Shown: piece after piece, positions 11,756 through 25,329 of the stretch
Position numbering within the stretch: position 1 is the first letter of the stretch
How the letters are laid out: the number at the start of each line of letters is the position of its first letter
Assembly: GCA_028023455.1 (NCBI GenBank)
Contig: JAQFVV010006293.1
Span: 4,234,059-4,298,058 of the forward strand
DNA length: 64,000 bases
Direction: 5' to 3'
From: Epiperipatus broadwayi
Taxonomy: Eukaryota; Onychophora; Udeonychophora; Euonychophora; Peripatidae
Translations under genes and position numbers: made by a program
The notes under the pieces: generated by a model
What the model saw: the letters and a program-made list of their open reading frames with translations, nothing else
Databases searched by the model: none
What the model was told of the DNA's origin: nothing

Positions 11756-12692
11756 AATATTATCACATCTAGAATACCGTCATCACAAAATTTCAGGAAA
11801 GATAAAATAATAAAATTGTAAGACTAATTTTAGAATGGGATGTGTACTAATATAGAATTAATAGTTGTAAATGAGATATTATTTAACTCTAAAATATATT
11901 TTTAAATATCAGCAACTTTTAACAATATATTTTGTTGTAATTCCGTCTAATTTTATTTTAAAGCACAATTATTGCTCTTAAAAAAATAAGTAATAATAAA
12001 ATAAACAACGTTAAAAAGGCGAAATTTTAATTACTTATTTTCTCCGACTCTGTAATTTTACAAATTTCTTGGTAGCCAGAATATATAAAAATAATTTCAT
12101 TTATAAAAATATTTTTTTACTTTTGCCAATATATAAAATGAAATTTGAAATTTTAAAAAAGCTAGTTTTCGACTAAATCAATGGATACTAATTAAAATCT
12201 ATAGATAAAACTGAAGAAATTAAATATGTAAATTAATATCATGCTTAATATCTAGAAAAATATTAGCTTGGAGTAAGAAACCATCTAAAATTGTTTGTGA
12301 TTTATGATACTAGTAGATAATATCCTAAAATTATAATCTAAAGCTATATATTTATATTTTATTGGAGATCTGGACTAATAGACGCTGCCATTATTTTTGC
12401 TTTTACATAAAATAAAAAAATGCAGTATTATCAAAATAATACACAGTAAAAATAAATTTTTTAATGGTAGTTACATGTATGCTTTACCCATTTATAGAGC
12501 TATTATATACATATTCAAGCACAGCAGAATTAGGTAATCAATAATTTTTATTTTTGGGGGAAAAAGTAAATAAATGTTACTTTTTTAAAAATTAGCACAC
12601 TTTAATAACAGACAATAGTTGAAAAACAAATAACATGTTAAGAAACATAAAGATTAAGTAATTTATTTTCAAATCATATCAAAAGTAGGATT
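11756..12692. other. gene-free AT-rich stretch
   Basis: Nothing recognised beyond low-complexity AT. Confidence 0.5.
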
Positions 12693-12724
12693 AAATCCAC
12701 GGCACACAAATATTTTAAAAGCAA

Positions 12725-12727
<3 letters not shown>

Positions 12728-12781
<54 letters not shown>

Positions 12782-12794
12782 CAACAACAACAAC

Positions 12795-12832
<38 letters not shown>

Positions 12833-12849
12833 CAACAACAACAACAATA
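12728..12849. repeat. AAT/AAC microsatellite
   Basis: Alternating blocks of AAT and AAC triplets, directly upstream of the YMDD LINE. Open frames through it are homopolymer artefacts. Confidence 0.95.
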
Positions 12850-13056
12850 ATAAAAAATACACTATGGAGTCACTCTTCTTAGAAATTTATATAATGAGAA
12901 ATAAAATAAATGGGTTAAAATTAGACCCACTATCTAGATATATAGCTTACACCAACATACTTTCATTTAATATAAACCATATTACACAAGAATCAATCAC
13001 CCTCCAGACTAATCACATTAGCATATGAAATACATAAAAGAATCAGTCTGTCTAAA

Positions 13057-13335
13057 ATGGTTCAACATAATCAAACAAACATAATAAGACTCACCCAGCT
13101 CTATAAACAAACTACATGCTATAAATTAAAACAATATCTAAGTGTAAAAAAGAAAAAAAAATGCCTAGCACATCTGCACACTTCGATATACAGATACATT
13201 AGATGGGCTTTGGGATATCCATCCACAAATAAAGTTCCTATGGCGCTAGAATCAGAAAATAAAATTACAGCAGGATTTAACATGATTGCACCTATATATA
13301 GCCACTTCAAAACAAAACTAACTAAGCATGCATAA
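13057..13335 (+). pseudogene. YMDD LINE, N-terminal ORF fragment
   Basis: A 92-residue open stretch continuing a frame that is partly readable before the ATG. It contains YIRWALGYPSTNKVP and ends at a TAA that interrupts apparently continuing sequence (FTPTEIFFG follows). It lies upstream of the RT fingers, where LINE proteins carry linker or endonuclease sequence. I recognise no motif. Confidence 0.4.
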
Positions 13336-13599
13336 TTTACACCCACTGAAATTTTTTTTGGAACAACTGAAGATGAGACACCATTTAAAATCGAGGAATT
13401 TAGGGTAATGTTAGCATCAATCCCTGCCACAATCATCCAGGACATCCAGGCATTCCACCTTGTGTACTTGCACATCTTAGCCAATTTACAAATACACACC
13501 TGTGTCAACTAGCAAATCAAATATCACAAAAAACATATAGCATACAGTGATTATTCAGGATATTAATGATACCATTTATCAAAAATAGGAACTCATTAT

Positions 13600-14429
13600 C
13601 AAGGTCACCAACTTAAGACCTATATCAATGGAGCCTTTAGGGATTAAACTGCTAGAAAAAGTAATAAAGGTGAAAATTGAACCATTCGTACTGACAAGAA
13701 TATCACAACATCCATATGCAAAGAAAGGCTCATCCACAGGTCAGACAGCACTAATCTTTAAAACTATGATTAACTCAGTTATTTAGAAGGAATATGCTCC
13801 AAGTGCAGTACAACTAGATTTTAAAAGTGCTTTTGACTCAGTACCAATAAAAATATTACTAAATCAACTAAAGAAAACACAAATACCACGATCAATATTA
13901 TACACAGTAGCCAATTCACTTTTAAACAAAGAAATACATATCACACTTAATGGAAGAACCTCAGCATCATTTAATCCCACTCAATCAATACCACAAGGTT
14001 CACCACTGAGTATACTGCTGTTATATAAACTTTTTATTAGAAGAAATTGAAAATAAAATACAGTGAGTGCTAATACCAAATACCAAAAGATATATTCCTT
14101 GTATAGCTTATATGGATGACATTACTATATTCTTAAAATCAAAAAAACAACTACAAGCACTTCAAAACATCATAGAAGATTATACAGGAAAATTCAAACT
14201 TAAAATCAATATCAATAAGTCAGCTGCTTGGACAATTTTTACAGAAAAAATAAACAAAAAAATTTATCAAGGAAAGCCCAGCAGTTTTCTAGGTTTCCCA
14301 TTTTATCTGGGAATGAATCAAATGAGAACAAAAATACAAAACAAGCTCAAAGTGGAAGCAAAAAAAAATTACCGAATCATTATCCAGATCATATCTATCA
14401 ATATACACAAAATTATCAAGATTCAATGA
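13600..14429 (+). pseudogene. YMDD LINE reverse transcriptase core
   Basis: The RT copies the element RNA into DNA at the target nick. Fingers and box A are readable at 13613-13842, with one in-frame stop near 13783. The PQGSPLS loop is at ~13990, then a frameshift or deletion near 14020. The intact open stretch 14067-14429 begins just before box C: YMDD at residues 15-18 carries two catalytic aspartates, and FLGFPFYLGMNQM follows as box D/E. YMDD is less common in LINEs than F/YADD. The start at 14067 is only a convenient ATG inside the old gene. Confidence 0.7.
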
Positions 14430-15150
14430 ACTCATAATGTCAAAAATCAACTACTACCTACCAATAATTAGTTTCACAAAACCCTTTATAGCCTCAATTA
14501 ACTCATTTTGTAACAAACTACTATGGAATAAGAAAGTAGTTGCCATTTCAATAAAACAACTTAACAAATCAACAAAATGAAATGGTCTGGGACATAACTC
14601 AATATCAGTGTTTCAGAAGCAAAAAACAAGAAATCTGCTAATAGCCATAATCAAAAGGTTTCCAGATATTGAACCAATATTGATTGATTTCCCACAGATT
14701 TCCCACACCTACAAACAATTATATCTTTACATTGTTTGAAAGCATTGAGGACATCAAAAACAAAGTCACACTGAAAAATCCTATAAAATATACATATTGG
14801 CAGATACATGATTTCTTAACCCCGAAACAACCTGAGAATAACCAAATATCTATACTGGGAATTGATAATAGCCAATTACTTAAAAAATTTAGGAAATGGT
14901 ACCTGGAACCAAAATTTTATGATTTTATCATTAAAGTCAATTTAAAAGCATTACCTACAACTCACTTTATTAGATACTGAAGATTCTACCTAAATATAGA
15001 TCACGTATGCATGCTGTGTCACAGAGATGAGGAAACACAGGACCATTTCACATATAACTGTTCAGGGCTTGAAAAAATAAGAGATGATGGTTGGAGGATA
15101 TAGGAAAAATGGAACCATAATAGATGAGATACTGCAAACATTCAAAAATA
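14430..15150 (+). pseudogene. YMDD LINE C-terminal region with zinc knuckle
   Basis: Stops and shifts break it, but INSFCNKLLWNKK (~14500) and the open stretch 14684-14980 are readable, and at ~15006-15063 the pattern C-x2-C-x8-H-x4-C (CMLCHRDEETQDHFTYNC) appears. Such a CCHC knuckle after the RT is found in L1, Tx1 and R2/R4-type elements and helps RNA binding. Confidence 0.55.
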
Positions 15151-15599
15151 ATGGAATACCAACCATAAGGGGGCAGCCACTTTTATCTTGTATGAATTCT
15201 GGTGGAGATGCACTTTTATACTAGGGAACAATACAAGAAGGCACCCTAACATCTATAAAAACAAATTTCAAAAAATAAGGGCAAGAGACAGATTTCTTGC
15301 ACTGCCTGACATTTTTGCAGCAATGTGGTCTCTTTTTAAAATACAGGCCACTTTGTAATAAAGGACATAACAGAAAAAGACAAAAGCAAGCATAAAATTC
15401 AATGTTACAAAAATGATACAAGCAAGAAGCAACAAGATAGAACATTGGGAGTCAAATATGGAGAACAAGGCATACAGGGAGATCTAAAATGCAAAGAGAC
15501 TTTTTCAATATACAGACTGTAATGAAATAACTATGTAACCCTATGTATAACATTATGTATAACTTACAACTTGTTTTTTAATAAAGTTACCTTTGAAAC

Positions 15600-15893
<294 letters not shown>

Positions 15894-15904
15894 TTTCACA
15901 CTAA

Positions 15905-16990
15905 ACTCCATCCACAATCATTATAAATCAAATATTTCAATAGCAAAAAATCCAAAAAAGTGTAACCTCCATGGAAATCATTATGGATGAAAGATATTAT
16001 AAAAAAAATTCTTAACAAATATAAAATAATTAATGCCCATAAATCCTTGGAGCACATATATTTTAAAAGCAAATGTGATAAAATCTGTTTACACATCAAA
16101 TAAGTTCTCAATCAATAAAATATAAATATTTTTAATAAGCAAAAAATACAAAAATATTTCAGTTTAGATAAAAAACATTTTGGCAAAAAAATGTGATAAA
16201 AATAAAATATTTTCAAATGAAGTTATTTGGAGATACTGTGTTAGTGCAAAATTGACAATGCAGTCTTAAATCATTCGATCATATTTTGATAGAAATAACA
16301 TAAGTGGCCAGGAGTATTGCTAACAATTTTAAAAGCATAAAGTTATGACGAATTATCCTTAACCAAACTTTATCAAAAATTTTAATATTATAAGTTCATT
16401 CAATGGTGCAGTGTAAAAATAGTGACAGACATGATATACATTGAATTTCATTAAATGAATATTTTTATTTTTGGGCACACTTTTTCACAAACAATTATTT
16501 TTCCATTTTGTAAAATTACTTTTGTTTTATACATTTAAATTTTGTTTCTCCTTTCTTGCTATTTACTTTCATATTTTAATTTCATGCACTTTTAAATCTA
16601 ATTTCAACTTTTCCCCTGACTTGTTTTTCTTTTTTTTATCTATTGAGACTGAAAATTTTTTAGATTTCAGTTTTTTTGGATTATTGCTATTACTTATTAC
16701 ACAAAAATGGATACAGTTTAGAATTTTAATTTTTTATGGACTTATTATCATCAATTACTATATAGTGACCATCATCTTTTTGGATTTCAATTTTTAAGAA
16801 TGTATTGACATCAATTACTTTCTTATGAATGACATGATCTACTTTTTGTAATATTGTATTTTTTATATTTGTATTGTAATTGGGTGTGCTTTTTTACTAA
16901 TTTAATTTTCTTTGAAGGTTCATTTTGTAAATAAATTATATTATTTTTATATTTCAAACACATTACTTATTTTCCAATCATTAATTAAGC
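15905..16990. other. gene-free AT-rich stretch
   Basis: No gene seen. The segment 16041-16075 resembles 12693-12727 on the other side of the LINE and its AAT tracts (shared ATATTTTAAAAGCAAAT-like word). Confidence 0.5.
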
Positions 16991-16996
16991 ACTTAT

Positions 16997-17140
16997 TTTT
17001 ATAGCGTCTGTATATAATTGTAATTACATTCATATCGGCCTTTCAAGCCAATTGTGCAAACGCTTTGCGAGTGTTAAATAATAAATGAACACCCTCTGAC
17101 CAATACAAGATATAGAATTTATGCAGGAATAAAAAGAATC
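16997..17140 (+). repeat. single arm of the 4.4-kb fold-back family
   Basis: It contains ATAGCGTCTGTATA, CATTCATATCGGC, CAAACGCTTTGCGAGTG, CCCTCTGACC and CAAGATATAGAATTTATGCA in the order of the left arm at 4397-4500 with the tail seen at 4614-4643. No inverted partner is nearby, so this is a solo unit. Confidence 0.85.
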
Positions 17141-17559
17141 CCTCTCATTCCTACAACTCAAATATTTATATATGAGCAAATCTGAAGTACTGGCACAGAA
17201 ATTATTTGTAAAATATATTAATTTCAGGGTTGTTTTTTTAAAAAAAATATCTTCTTTTCATGTTTTCAAACATATTACATTCTTTTCTTCTTTTTTTCTG
17301 ATTTTTTTTCTATAGAAAAAATAAACTTATAAATTAACTTGCTCTATATATGTGATATGATATGGCTAACCCATTATCAAAGGCAGTAATCTTTCAGCCA
17401 ATATGCCAAAAAAACTGTTAGCCACCTTTCCTTCCCTTTCCATTCCCCTCACATTAAATTTTTCCCATATTGTTTTATATTCTGCTCTATCCCATTTCCA
17501 CAACATCATTTGTCCATGTATTTACACCCCCTTATCTTTTTCTAACCACAGCATAAAGA

Positions 17560-18200
17560 CCAAGAACCACATTTTCATATAATCATTTGGTTTATATTTA
17601 TTCTTCCACAACTTCATTATTTGTACCTTTCTGCTTGTAAGCATTTACATTCTATTAGTAAATGCCTAATATTTTCCATGTCTTTCTTATATAACTTGCA
17701 GACTAAATTTCACACATTTCTTCATTTATGTGTATATTCTCTTGCTGCTAATGATCCTGTTTGAGTTTTAAACAGTAAACTAATTTTATTGCTATTATCA
17801 TAAATTAATTCTGATCCAATAGTCTGTTTATTTCAGCATATACTTAAGCTTTTTTACTCTTCATACTAGTTCTCTATATCCCCTGCTCCTATTTTTTTTA
17901 TTAATGTATTGTATCTATTCTTCTATCCCAGTTTTTGTGGCTATAACACTCAACAATCCTCTTAACACAATCATTCCATCCTCTGTACAAGTATACTAAT
18001 ACAAAGACTTTATCTAAATCTTCTGCATACCATACTACCTTTCTCACCCATCTTGTTGCCTGCCGTCTACTCATAACCTAATTAAATACTACTTTGGATA
18101 TTCTCTTACTATCTATAAATTACAATCTACCAAGCATTTTCATTTTGCTTTTTGCCTCTTTCCTATAAAAACTTGACCTTCCCATTTCTTTTTGAATTGC
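17560..18200 (-). pseudogene. CR1-like ORF2 C-terminus
   Basis: Decayed C-terminal part of the RT protein. The same region in the copy at 63.7 kb reads CKLCKEGIENVRHLLIEC, a C-x2-C-x8-H-x4-C knuckle; here it is partly mutated around 17640-17720. No long frame is left. Confidence 0.5.
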
Positions 18201-18368
18201 CTCCTTTGCAATCCACATACCTGCATCTATTGTATGTCTTCCTACTTCTCTTTATAATTTTTCTAGATAATCTAACACTTATTTGCTAATGCATAACACA
18301 TTGCTACCATAGTTTAACCCTGCTTCTGTCATTCATCTTTTCATACAATTCTTGCTACATCATATTTA

Positions 18369-19019
18369 TTATATAAATATACTATTAGATTTTTTTATCA
18401 GTCTCTTTTTATTTTTTGCTTCATTTATCAATTTTTTCTTCCAATCATTTAAACAATTCCTCTGATTACTTAAGATGATTCCCAAATACTTGTACCTATT
18501 CACTACATTTAACTTCATACCCCCAAACTCTTTCTCTCCTCTTTCCCCAGCATTTATAATTACTACTTTTGATTTTTCTTCACTAAATTTGATCTCATTC
18601 CTTTTTCTGTGCAAGTCTTCAGCACAACGTCAATATCTTCCCTATTTTCTGTGCATAAGAAAATATCATCATCAAATAAGACCTGATAATGTATACACTA
18701 TCTTGCCATCTATTAATGGTATTTGTACCTCTCTTACTAATCTCATTGTTACTCTCTCCATTTGTCTCAAATATAACAAAAACAAAATAGCTAACATATG
18801 ACATAATCCCACACTATTTTTAATTTTATCTGATCCTATATTTCTTAATTGATATGTATAATAATTATTTTCATACAATCTCTTAATAAGATCCTTTAAG
18901 GCTTCATTTATTCCTAAATTTACTAAACTTATCCATAATCTAATTCTATTCACTTTATCATATGCCTTTTTTATATCTATAAAGGCCATATATAATTGCC
19001 TACATGTATTCCTACACAT
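18369..19019 (-). pseudogene. CR1-like ORF2 reverse transcriptase
   Basis: Reverse transcriptase palm on the minus strand. Segment 19019-18672 has box A (AFIDIKKAYDKVNR) and LFLLYLRQMERV after the place where the PQG loop should be; that loop is lost in a small deletion. Box C is read in another frame near 18665 as FDDDIF, with D in place of the usual A. Segment 18614-18369 has FSEEKSKVVIINAGE and RYKYLGIILSNQ, the typical downstream boxes D/E. At least two frameshifts. No catalytic activity is expected. Confidence 0.8.
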
Positions 19020-19663
19020 ATCTATAAGTTGAGTGTCAACAAATAAATTACATGCCTATCCATTCCAAAACTTCCTTGCATTTCTCTCATTATATTATTT
19101 TCTTCCATCCATTTTGCCACCATATATGCAAAAACTATATACAACACTGATGATACTGCCATTTTCTATGCTCATCACCTTTTCTTTAAATAATCACCTC
19201 ACTCTTGTATTATTCCAGCTATCTGGCAATTCTGTCTTCTGTGATACCTTATCAAAACATGATAATAGATTTAAATTTGCCCTACTTCCTAAATTCATCA
19301 TCTTGCTGCCCATCCATCTAAACCTCTTGCTTTTTCACTTTGCAACTTTTTCCTGTCTCATTCAATTCATTTGCTGTAAACTAACATTCCAATTACTATG
19401 TGCTTTTATGATTATTATCATTCTGTCCTTCACATTTAACATCTTTTCTATATCCATTACATACTTATTTAAGATTAATTCCTCCCTAGAACTACTCTTT
19501 CTCTTCATCATTCAATAATATTATTTCTCTCTGCCCTACATTCCTTCTTTTAATATATTTCCAAAATTTTTTATTCCCATCTTTTCTACTTTTATTACCA
19601 GTAATTTATTATTTAATTTTATGCTCTCTCTATAATCATCTATTTTAGCCAATTTCTTTTTAT

Positions 19664-19882
19664 TCAAATAATTTTCTCATTTAATATTAAAATCTCTTTT
19701 ACTTTCTTTGCTCTTAATAGCATATTTCTATTCTCTGTAAGCTTTTTTCTCTCTTTTACACTTTTAATAATTCTCACCTTTCTATTACTTTTGTTTTTCT
19801 GAATACTCTCACCTAAAACCCTATTTGCCAGTTTTTGTACTTCACACCAATCTTTATATTCATTCCCAACAAACTCTTCCAT
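19664..19882 (-). pseudogene. CR1-like ORF2 linker between endonuclease and RT
   Basis: A lysine-rich helical segment (SVKERKKLTENRNMLLR) with the position and composition of the LINE linker between endonuclease and RT. It starts with an internal methionine and is not an independent gene. Confidence 0.55.
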
Positions 19883-20099
19883 AATTTCTTCTATTTTTAT
19901 TTTAAATTATTGTAACTTATTCTTATCATTCACTCTCCATCCATATCTTTTTTCTACTTTTATTATTATTTTCCATCACATTATTAACCATTTCAATTAT
20001 AAAAACTATTGCATACTCTCTTTTCATTATCAAAAACTTTAATTTTTTATACTTTATTCATTCCCTCTTTATCTAATAATACATAATCTATAATTTAAA

Positions 20100-20860
20100 A
20101 TATATTATTTCTAGACCATGCATAGTGCTCCTCATAAATATTTGACAAGTTTCCATTGCTCAAAATTCACTCCCCAACAAAGATTTTTCAGAAAGTGCCC
20201 ATTCTTGTTATCCAAGTCATCAAATTCTTCAACATGTCCATTCATATCCCCTATATCTATTATTTTCTTCCCCCTTTTAAAATTCTGTATATTCTTAAAT
20301 AAGCATTCATATATGCCACATATATGCTATTGTTCCACTTCAGTATAGTTTTATTATCTCCTGTGGCCATATACAGTATGTCTACCACCCATTCTTGTCT
20401 TCTTAATGTTATCTCAAACCATAAATGTTCTTGACACTTTACAGTATTTAAATATCTTTTTTGACATAACTTCTATAGTACCACTCACTTTTTTCATTTT
20501 CTTTTCTATTTGTACCATGTCGTATCAAATTTTACAGTGTAGGTTCTTCTCTTAAATATGTTTCCACTACTTTTAATACTTTAAGCCCTTCATTTTTAAC
20601 TGCTTTGTTTAATTCCAACCACTTTTCTGATCTTCTACCACCTTGAATATTCAAATATCCAATTTTTACAACTTCTTACTTTCTTTCTGCTCTTTTATAA
20701 ATTCTTTTGACTTTTACTTCTCTATTATATTTATAATTAGCTTGTTTATCATTAGTTTTACAGACCCATTCCCCCTCCCATTTACATTTATATCGATATA
20801 AGCTACCCTTTGTTTACTTCCTATATCCTATCCATTCTTAAACTTTTTTGTTAATACTGT
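20100..20860 (-). pseudogene. CR1-like ORF2 APE endonuclease region
   Basis: Badly decayed. The clearest trace is IIDIGDMNGHVEEFDD at ~20275-20222, matching the GDFNxH motif of APE-type LINE endonucleases that nick the target DNA. ISININVNGRG-like sequence near 20800 fits the N-terminal strand carrying the metal-binding asparagine. Stops occur about every 50 codons. Confidence 0.6.
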
Positions 20861-20937
20861 AATTTAAAACCCTACCCTCATTATAAGTTTCCCAAAGCAT
20901 AATATGTTTCATAAATCAAACTCCCAAATGCTTCACG

Positions 20938-21400
20938 TCATTGTTTTGATAAATGTAATCCATCTTTACTGTATAATTCCCTCTTACTAGAAAATAAATT
21001 CCACACATCCATGAACATAATATTATTTCTATCATATAGTTTTTCTAATCTCTCATTTATAAAACATGCCCTACCTAACATATACCTATTGTTGATTCTT
21101 GGTAGTAATCGAACTACTCCTACTCTTTCTTTAACCTTATTCAAACTACTAATCAATTATTTGTCCTCATACATTACTCTGTCTGATGGCTCTGACAAAT
21201 TATTTGTCCCCACCATAATACAAATATCTCTACTCCCCTGCTTATTTATCTTATCTGTAACATCCCTAATTCTAGATCCAGACAAATGCATTCTTATATA
21301 TCTATTTCTATTTTCCATTGAAATTACATCTCTACATCCTTTAATTTTTCCCTATTTTATCTGTAACATTTTCTTCAACCTTTTGAACTTTCTTATCTAT
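20938..21400 (-). pseudogene. CR1-like ORF1 SGNH esterase domain
   Basis: Read from 21400 down: RDVISMENRNRYIRMHLSGS, then CIIMVGTNNLSEPSDRV (the block with the SGNH asparagine), a stop near 21160, and 21156-20938 with GVVRLLPRINNRY and a final KDGLHLSKQ, which supplies the Asp and His of the catalytic triad. The nucleophile serine block is not clearly intact. Lipolytic esterase domains of this kind occur in ORF1 of CR1-type LINEs, where their role is not well defined. Confidence 0.75.
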
Positions 21401-21419
21401 TTCTTCCTTATTGTTTCTA

Positions 21420-21800
21420 TTCATTAATTCCTTGATCTGCTCACCTTTCATATCTAACTCTTTTAATTTTACTTAGACACCCTTTACCTCTGCTTCTATA
21501 TTACTTATTCTTTGGCTAACTATCTCCATTGCACTACTTATTTTATCATCTATATCTCTTGTCACTTTAGTAAACACATATTCCAATCTATTATCCTTGT
21601 CTACATTTTCTTCAATTTCTCCTGATTCTCTCTTTAAACTATCTATGATTAGAAACCATTTTCACCTCTTTTATCACCTTTATACATGGTTTTACACAAA
21701 CTATTCACCTTTTATATTCTTTCTGGTCTTATTTAATCACTTCAGATGGAAAATCTTATCACATACTGTACACATGACCAAAGCATCATACATACTTTGT
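21420..21800 (-). pseudogene. CR1-like ORF1 N-terminus: PHD-like finger and coiled coil
   Basis: At 21780-21740 the minus strand reads MCTVCDKIFHLK, the C-x2-C...H part of a PHD-like zinc finger. From 21650 to 21420 it reads as heptad sequence (RLEYVFTKVTRDIDDKI, SNIEAEVKGV) with one stop, a coiled coil probably used for ORF1 oligomerisation. The esterase follows directly. Confidence 0.6.
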
Positions 21801-22261
21801 GATGTATAAATGCAATTCATATTATCTTATTTTTCCTAATTCCCCTGTTCTATATTTAAATTTATGATTTTTCTAACACTTTCCAAATCTCTCTATACAA
21901 AGAAAAGTCATTTCTTTTTATAATGAAGAATGAGAAACACATGCTCCCCTTAATTCACACCTCAACATTACCCCTCTTTTCCAAATAAATCACTCTCTCA
22001 GATTAAAATTTTTTTTGTTAGCAAACTTTTTAAAATTCAATTATTGTTATGTATATCTTAGTTTTAAGGCCTTCTTACAATAAACACACAATTATATATA
22101 TATATTTAAAATATCAGCATCTTAAAATGGCTCTCCAAAAATTAGCAATATTTTTTACTCATTCTTTCAAAATCCAATTAAATCTATACTCTGCATTCCA
22201 ATTCTTTTTTCTCATCTACTTTTTAAATAAATATTCCCTAGCAACAGAAATTTTTATCTAG

Positions 22262-22360
22262 ATCATAGGTTCCCAAACTTTTTCAGGTAACCGCCCTCTT
22301 TGCAAAACATAAATTTTGTAATGCCCCCTCTCCCCAAATATAACAGTTTCTGCATTCAAT
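22262..22360 (+). mobile_element. hAT-like terminal fragment
   Basis: CATAGGTTCCCAAACTTTTTC followed by GCCCCCTCTCCCC resembles the end of hAT elements. No matching second end with a duplication was found near it. Weak evidence. Confidence 0.35.
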
Positions 22361-25300
22361 CTGTTTGATATTTTTGATATAAATAGCAACTAATGATACT
22401 GTACTGGATAATGCCTACCTCAAAATTCATACGATGCACACAAGATATAACATGATGTCAATGTCAAGGCATTAACATAAACTCAATATCAATAACAAAA
22501 AAAAATTAAAGTAATTAAATTTAAGTTTAAATGAGTGAAATCAAACCAAAATCAATTATATTTCCTGATTTCTCCCTATCCTAAACTCTTATACCCTGCT
22601 AATTGGTACTACAAAGTTTTAAGTGGTATATCTTTGAAAAGCTGAACCTAAATCTCACCTTTATGTGCCATTTTCGAGAAGAAAAAAACACTTTAAAAAA
22701 AAATACCACTGCCAACAACAACCACAACAAAAAAAAAAAACAAACAACCAAATCATCATGTCAATAAATTTTTCAATAATCACATACAGAGATTACAAAA
22801 ATAATAATAATAATTTCACACAAATTAAATAGAACAGTGTGTTAAAGGCAAACAACAACAACAACAACAAACATATATATATATATATCGCTGTGATATA
22901 AATGAATCATACCACACGTTTTAAGCATCATAATCGCAACTGTAACCTAGCTTCCGGATCTAACTGGTCACCAACGACTCATACCACACATTTTAGTGAT
23001 TAAATTCTCTTATGCAACATATCGTACTCTCATTATCAAGAATATGAGCATAAAGACATGAAAATGTAATACTAACGAAATGATTCCTGGATTAAATAAA
23101 ACTAGCATGAAACTGTTGATCTAAAGATCACAAGGCGACTAATAAAGATAATAACTTCTGGTCAAACCAGCCCTGAAATCCACACAAACAAAATGAGATG
23201 AGTTAAATTTGATATTCAGCAAACTAATAAATAACTAATAATTATATCTCTGGAATGATTACAAAATTAAACCTATAAATGAAATAATGAGTAAATTATG
23301 ATGTAAATGACTAAATGGATGATGGAAAGAAGTAATAATTAAATAGTGGAATGAAATGAGTCTAAGAATGAAAAGAAAAGATGTAAGAGAATAAGGAATG
23401 ATTGAGATGATGATAGAATAAGAGTTAATGAATAGTTGAGATGATAAAAGAATAAAAGTTAATGTATGATTAATCAATTATGGTAATAAGTTAATGTCAA
23501 ATGAGAATGAATAACTAAAAGAACGATCAAGATGAAATTGAAGAACAATGTTAATGATGGAGACTAAAATCTTAAACTATAAACTAATATGGTATTAAAT
23601 GGTAAAAAAAAAAGCTAAATAAAAATAGGGATTTCAAGCTTGACACAACCAGAATATTTATCATGAAGTTAAAACAAACTATACATTTTATAACAAAAGA
23701 AGTAATTTCTACCTTAAAGTTTGGTTGACTTTCATAAAACAGTGAAAGTAATCTATTTCAAGTCCAACTATAATAATTGACTAGCAATAAAATTTACTAC
23801 AAATTTAAATTCTATCTTGAAACTTAACAATTAATTCTTCTCAGGGTTCAAACACTATAAATTGTTATACAACATATATTTGGGTCAGTAAGAGGGATTT
23901 TACCACTACCCAAACATAATGCACAAAACAGCTCTCAATATAAACTCAAATTAAGAACTATATTTAGCAGTTACACATAAACTTTATAACTAACATAAAC
24001 TTTAAAATTTACGACTGGGAATGACTTTTTAATAAATAAATACAATAACTTACCAAATTCCCTTTCTCAACTAATTATGTGATCAAGATCAGTGAATGAT
24101 AGCTCTGTGGATTTAACTAAATCAATCAAATCAATATTATATTTATCTTTTAATCTATTACTTAAAATAATCGGTACTCTAAGTTATTAACATTTTGATT
24201 ATTGTGTGATAAGGCATTAGATGTACCAATAAATTACAAGACTTACCAAAATTATTATGATATAGCATAATATAGTTAATAGTACTATATTTGTTGATGA
24301 TGATTTCAATTTATAATCTTCTGATAGGTTGATAGCAATAACAATAATAGTGTATATATGTGGTAATTAGCAATAAGATTACAGGCAACTACATAAAATT
24401 TTAAATACAACAAGCTTTATTTACACTATTTACAAAATTTTAATTCAAAGACATGGCATGAAATAAAACTAATATATTAAAATAATTTATGGATGGGAAA
24501 ATACCTGGTCTCCCATTGACTATATACTCAGCAAATGATATAACCTGCTTAGAAAATAATATTCACAATATCATTTGTTACTCTTTAGCCTATTTTAAAG
24601 AATAAGATAATAAAACTTATTTAAGCTGACTAGCACTTAAATTACAAAACTAGCAGTATATTTAGAACTTTAGGATATGCACCAAGTTTAAATTTAGAAT
24701 TCAAAAAATTTTAAAGTATTGCATTCTCCTAAAGCCCTTTCTTTTATCAGACTATGATAAGGGCAATTATCATATTCTGTGCAATTACTAACTTATTTAA
24801 ATTTGAAATGAATAAGTTTAGTGCATTAAAATAAGATTAGACATTCAAAAGTCAAATACACCTAGATCTCACTAAAACATTACCTATGTCCACACTTAAT
24901 TATTGAATACTTAACTGATCTTACCATTCTATCGTCACATCATTATTTGATGAAGATGAATCCATGCTGCCAATGTGCATCTCTTACTTTACATTTAAAA
25001 TTCTACAATTACAAATAGATCTTGGTTTGGTCTGTCTATAACTGATGATGATCATACAACATCATAAACACTATTTCAATTAAGAAAACACTATGCTAGA
25101 TCAGTGTTCCTAACTTTAACATTATTTTTATACTTGCTATATGATTTTGACCTATTATACTTCACCATACATGGTGGAAAAACTAACTCTAGATCATCAT
25201 GAGGAATTTTACAATAAAAGGGAGGCTTTATAAAAACAACATGACAGTTGTATACTAATATGGTTAATTCTACTACCTTTATGGGTATATGCATATGTGT
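22361..25300. other. gene-free stretch, unidentified repeat-like DNA
   Basis: The interval 22890-23170 is less AT-rich and repeats CATACCACAC(G/A)TTTTA at 22909 and 22981; 23250-23520 is low-complexity ATGA-rich. It may be an old LTR or other element, but I recognise no boundaries or protein. Confidence 0.4.
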
Positions 25301-25329
25301 GGGCTTTGCCTTATCATGAAAAAAATAGA

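Larger units (their letters stand above)
17390..21830 (-). mobile_element. CR1-like LINE, near full length, inactive
   Basis: Read on the minus strand from 21830 to 17390, the parts of a two-ORF CR1-like element appear in order: PHD-like finger, coiled coil, SGNH esterase, endonuclease (IDIGDMNGH), linker, RT (AFIDIKKAYDKV) and 3' end. A PHD finger plus esterase in ORF1 is known from CR1-type LINEs. Many stops and frameshifts inactivate it. The 3' ~480 bp match 63480-64000 closely, so a second copy of the family lies at the window's right edge in the same orientation. Confidence 0.8.

Noticed and set aside
12674-12862. Leucine-rich minus-strand frame
   Set aside because: Also AAT/AAC microsatellite.
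19033-19518. 161-codon plus-strand frame
   Set aside because: Antisense shadow of the CR1-like LINE, whose coding sense (esterase, RT) is on the minus strand.
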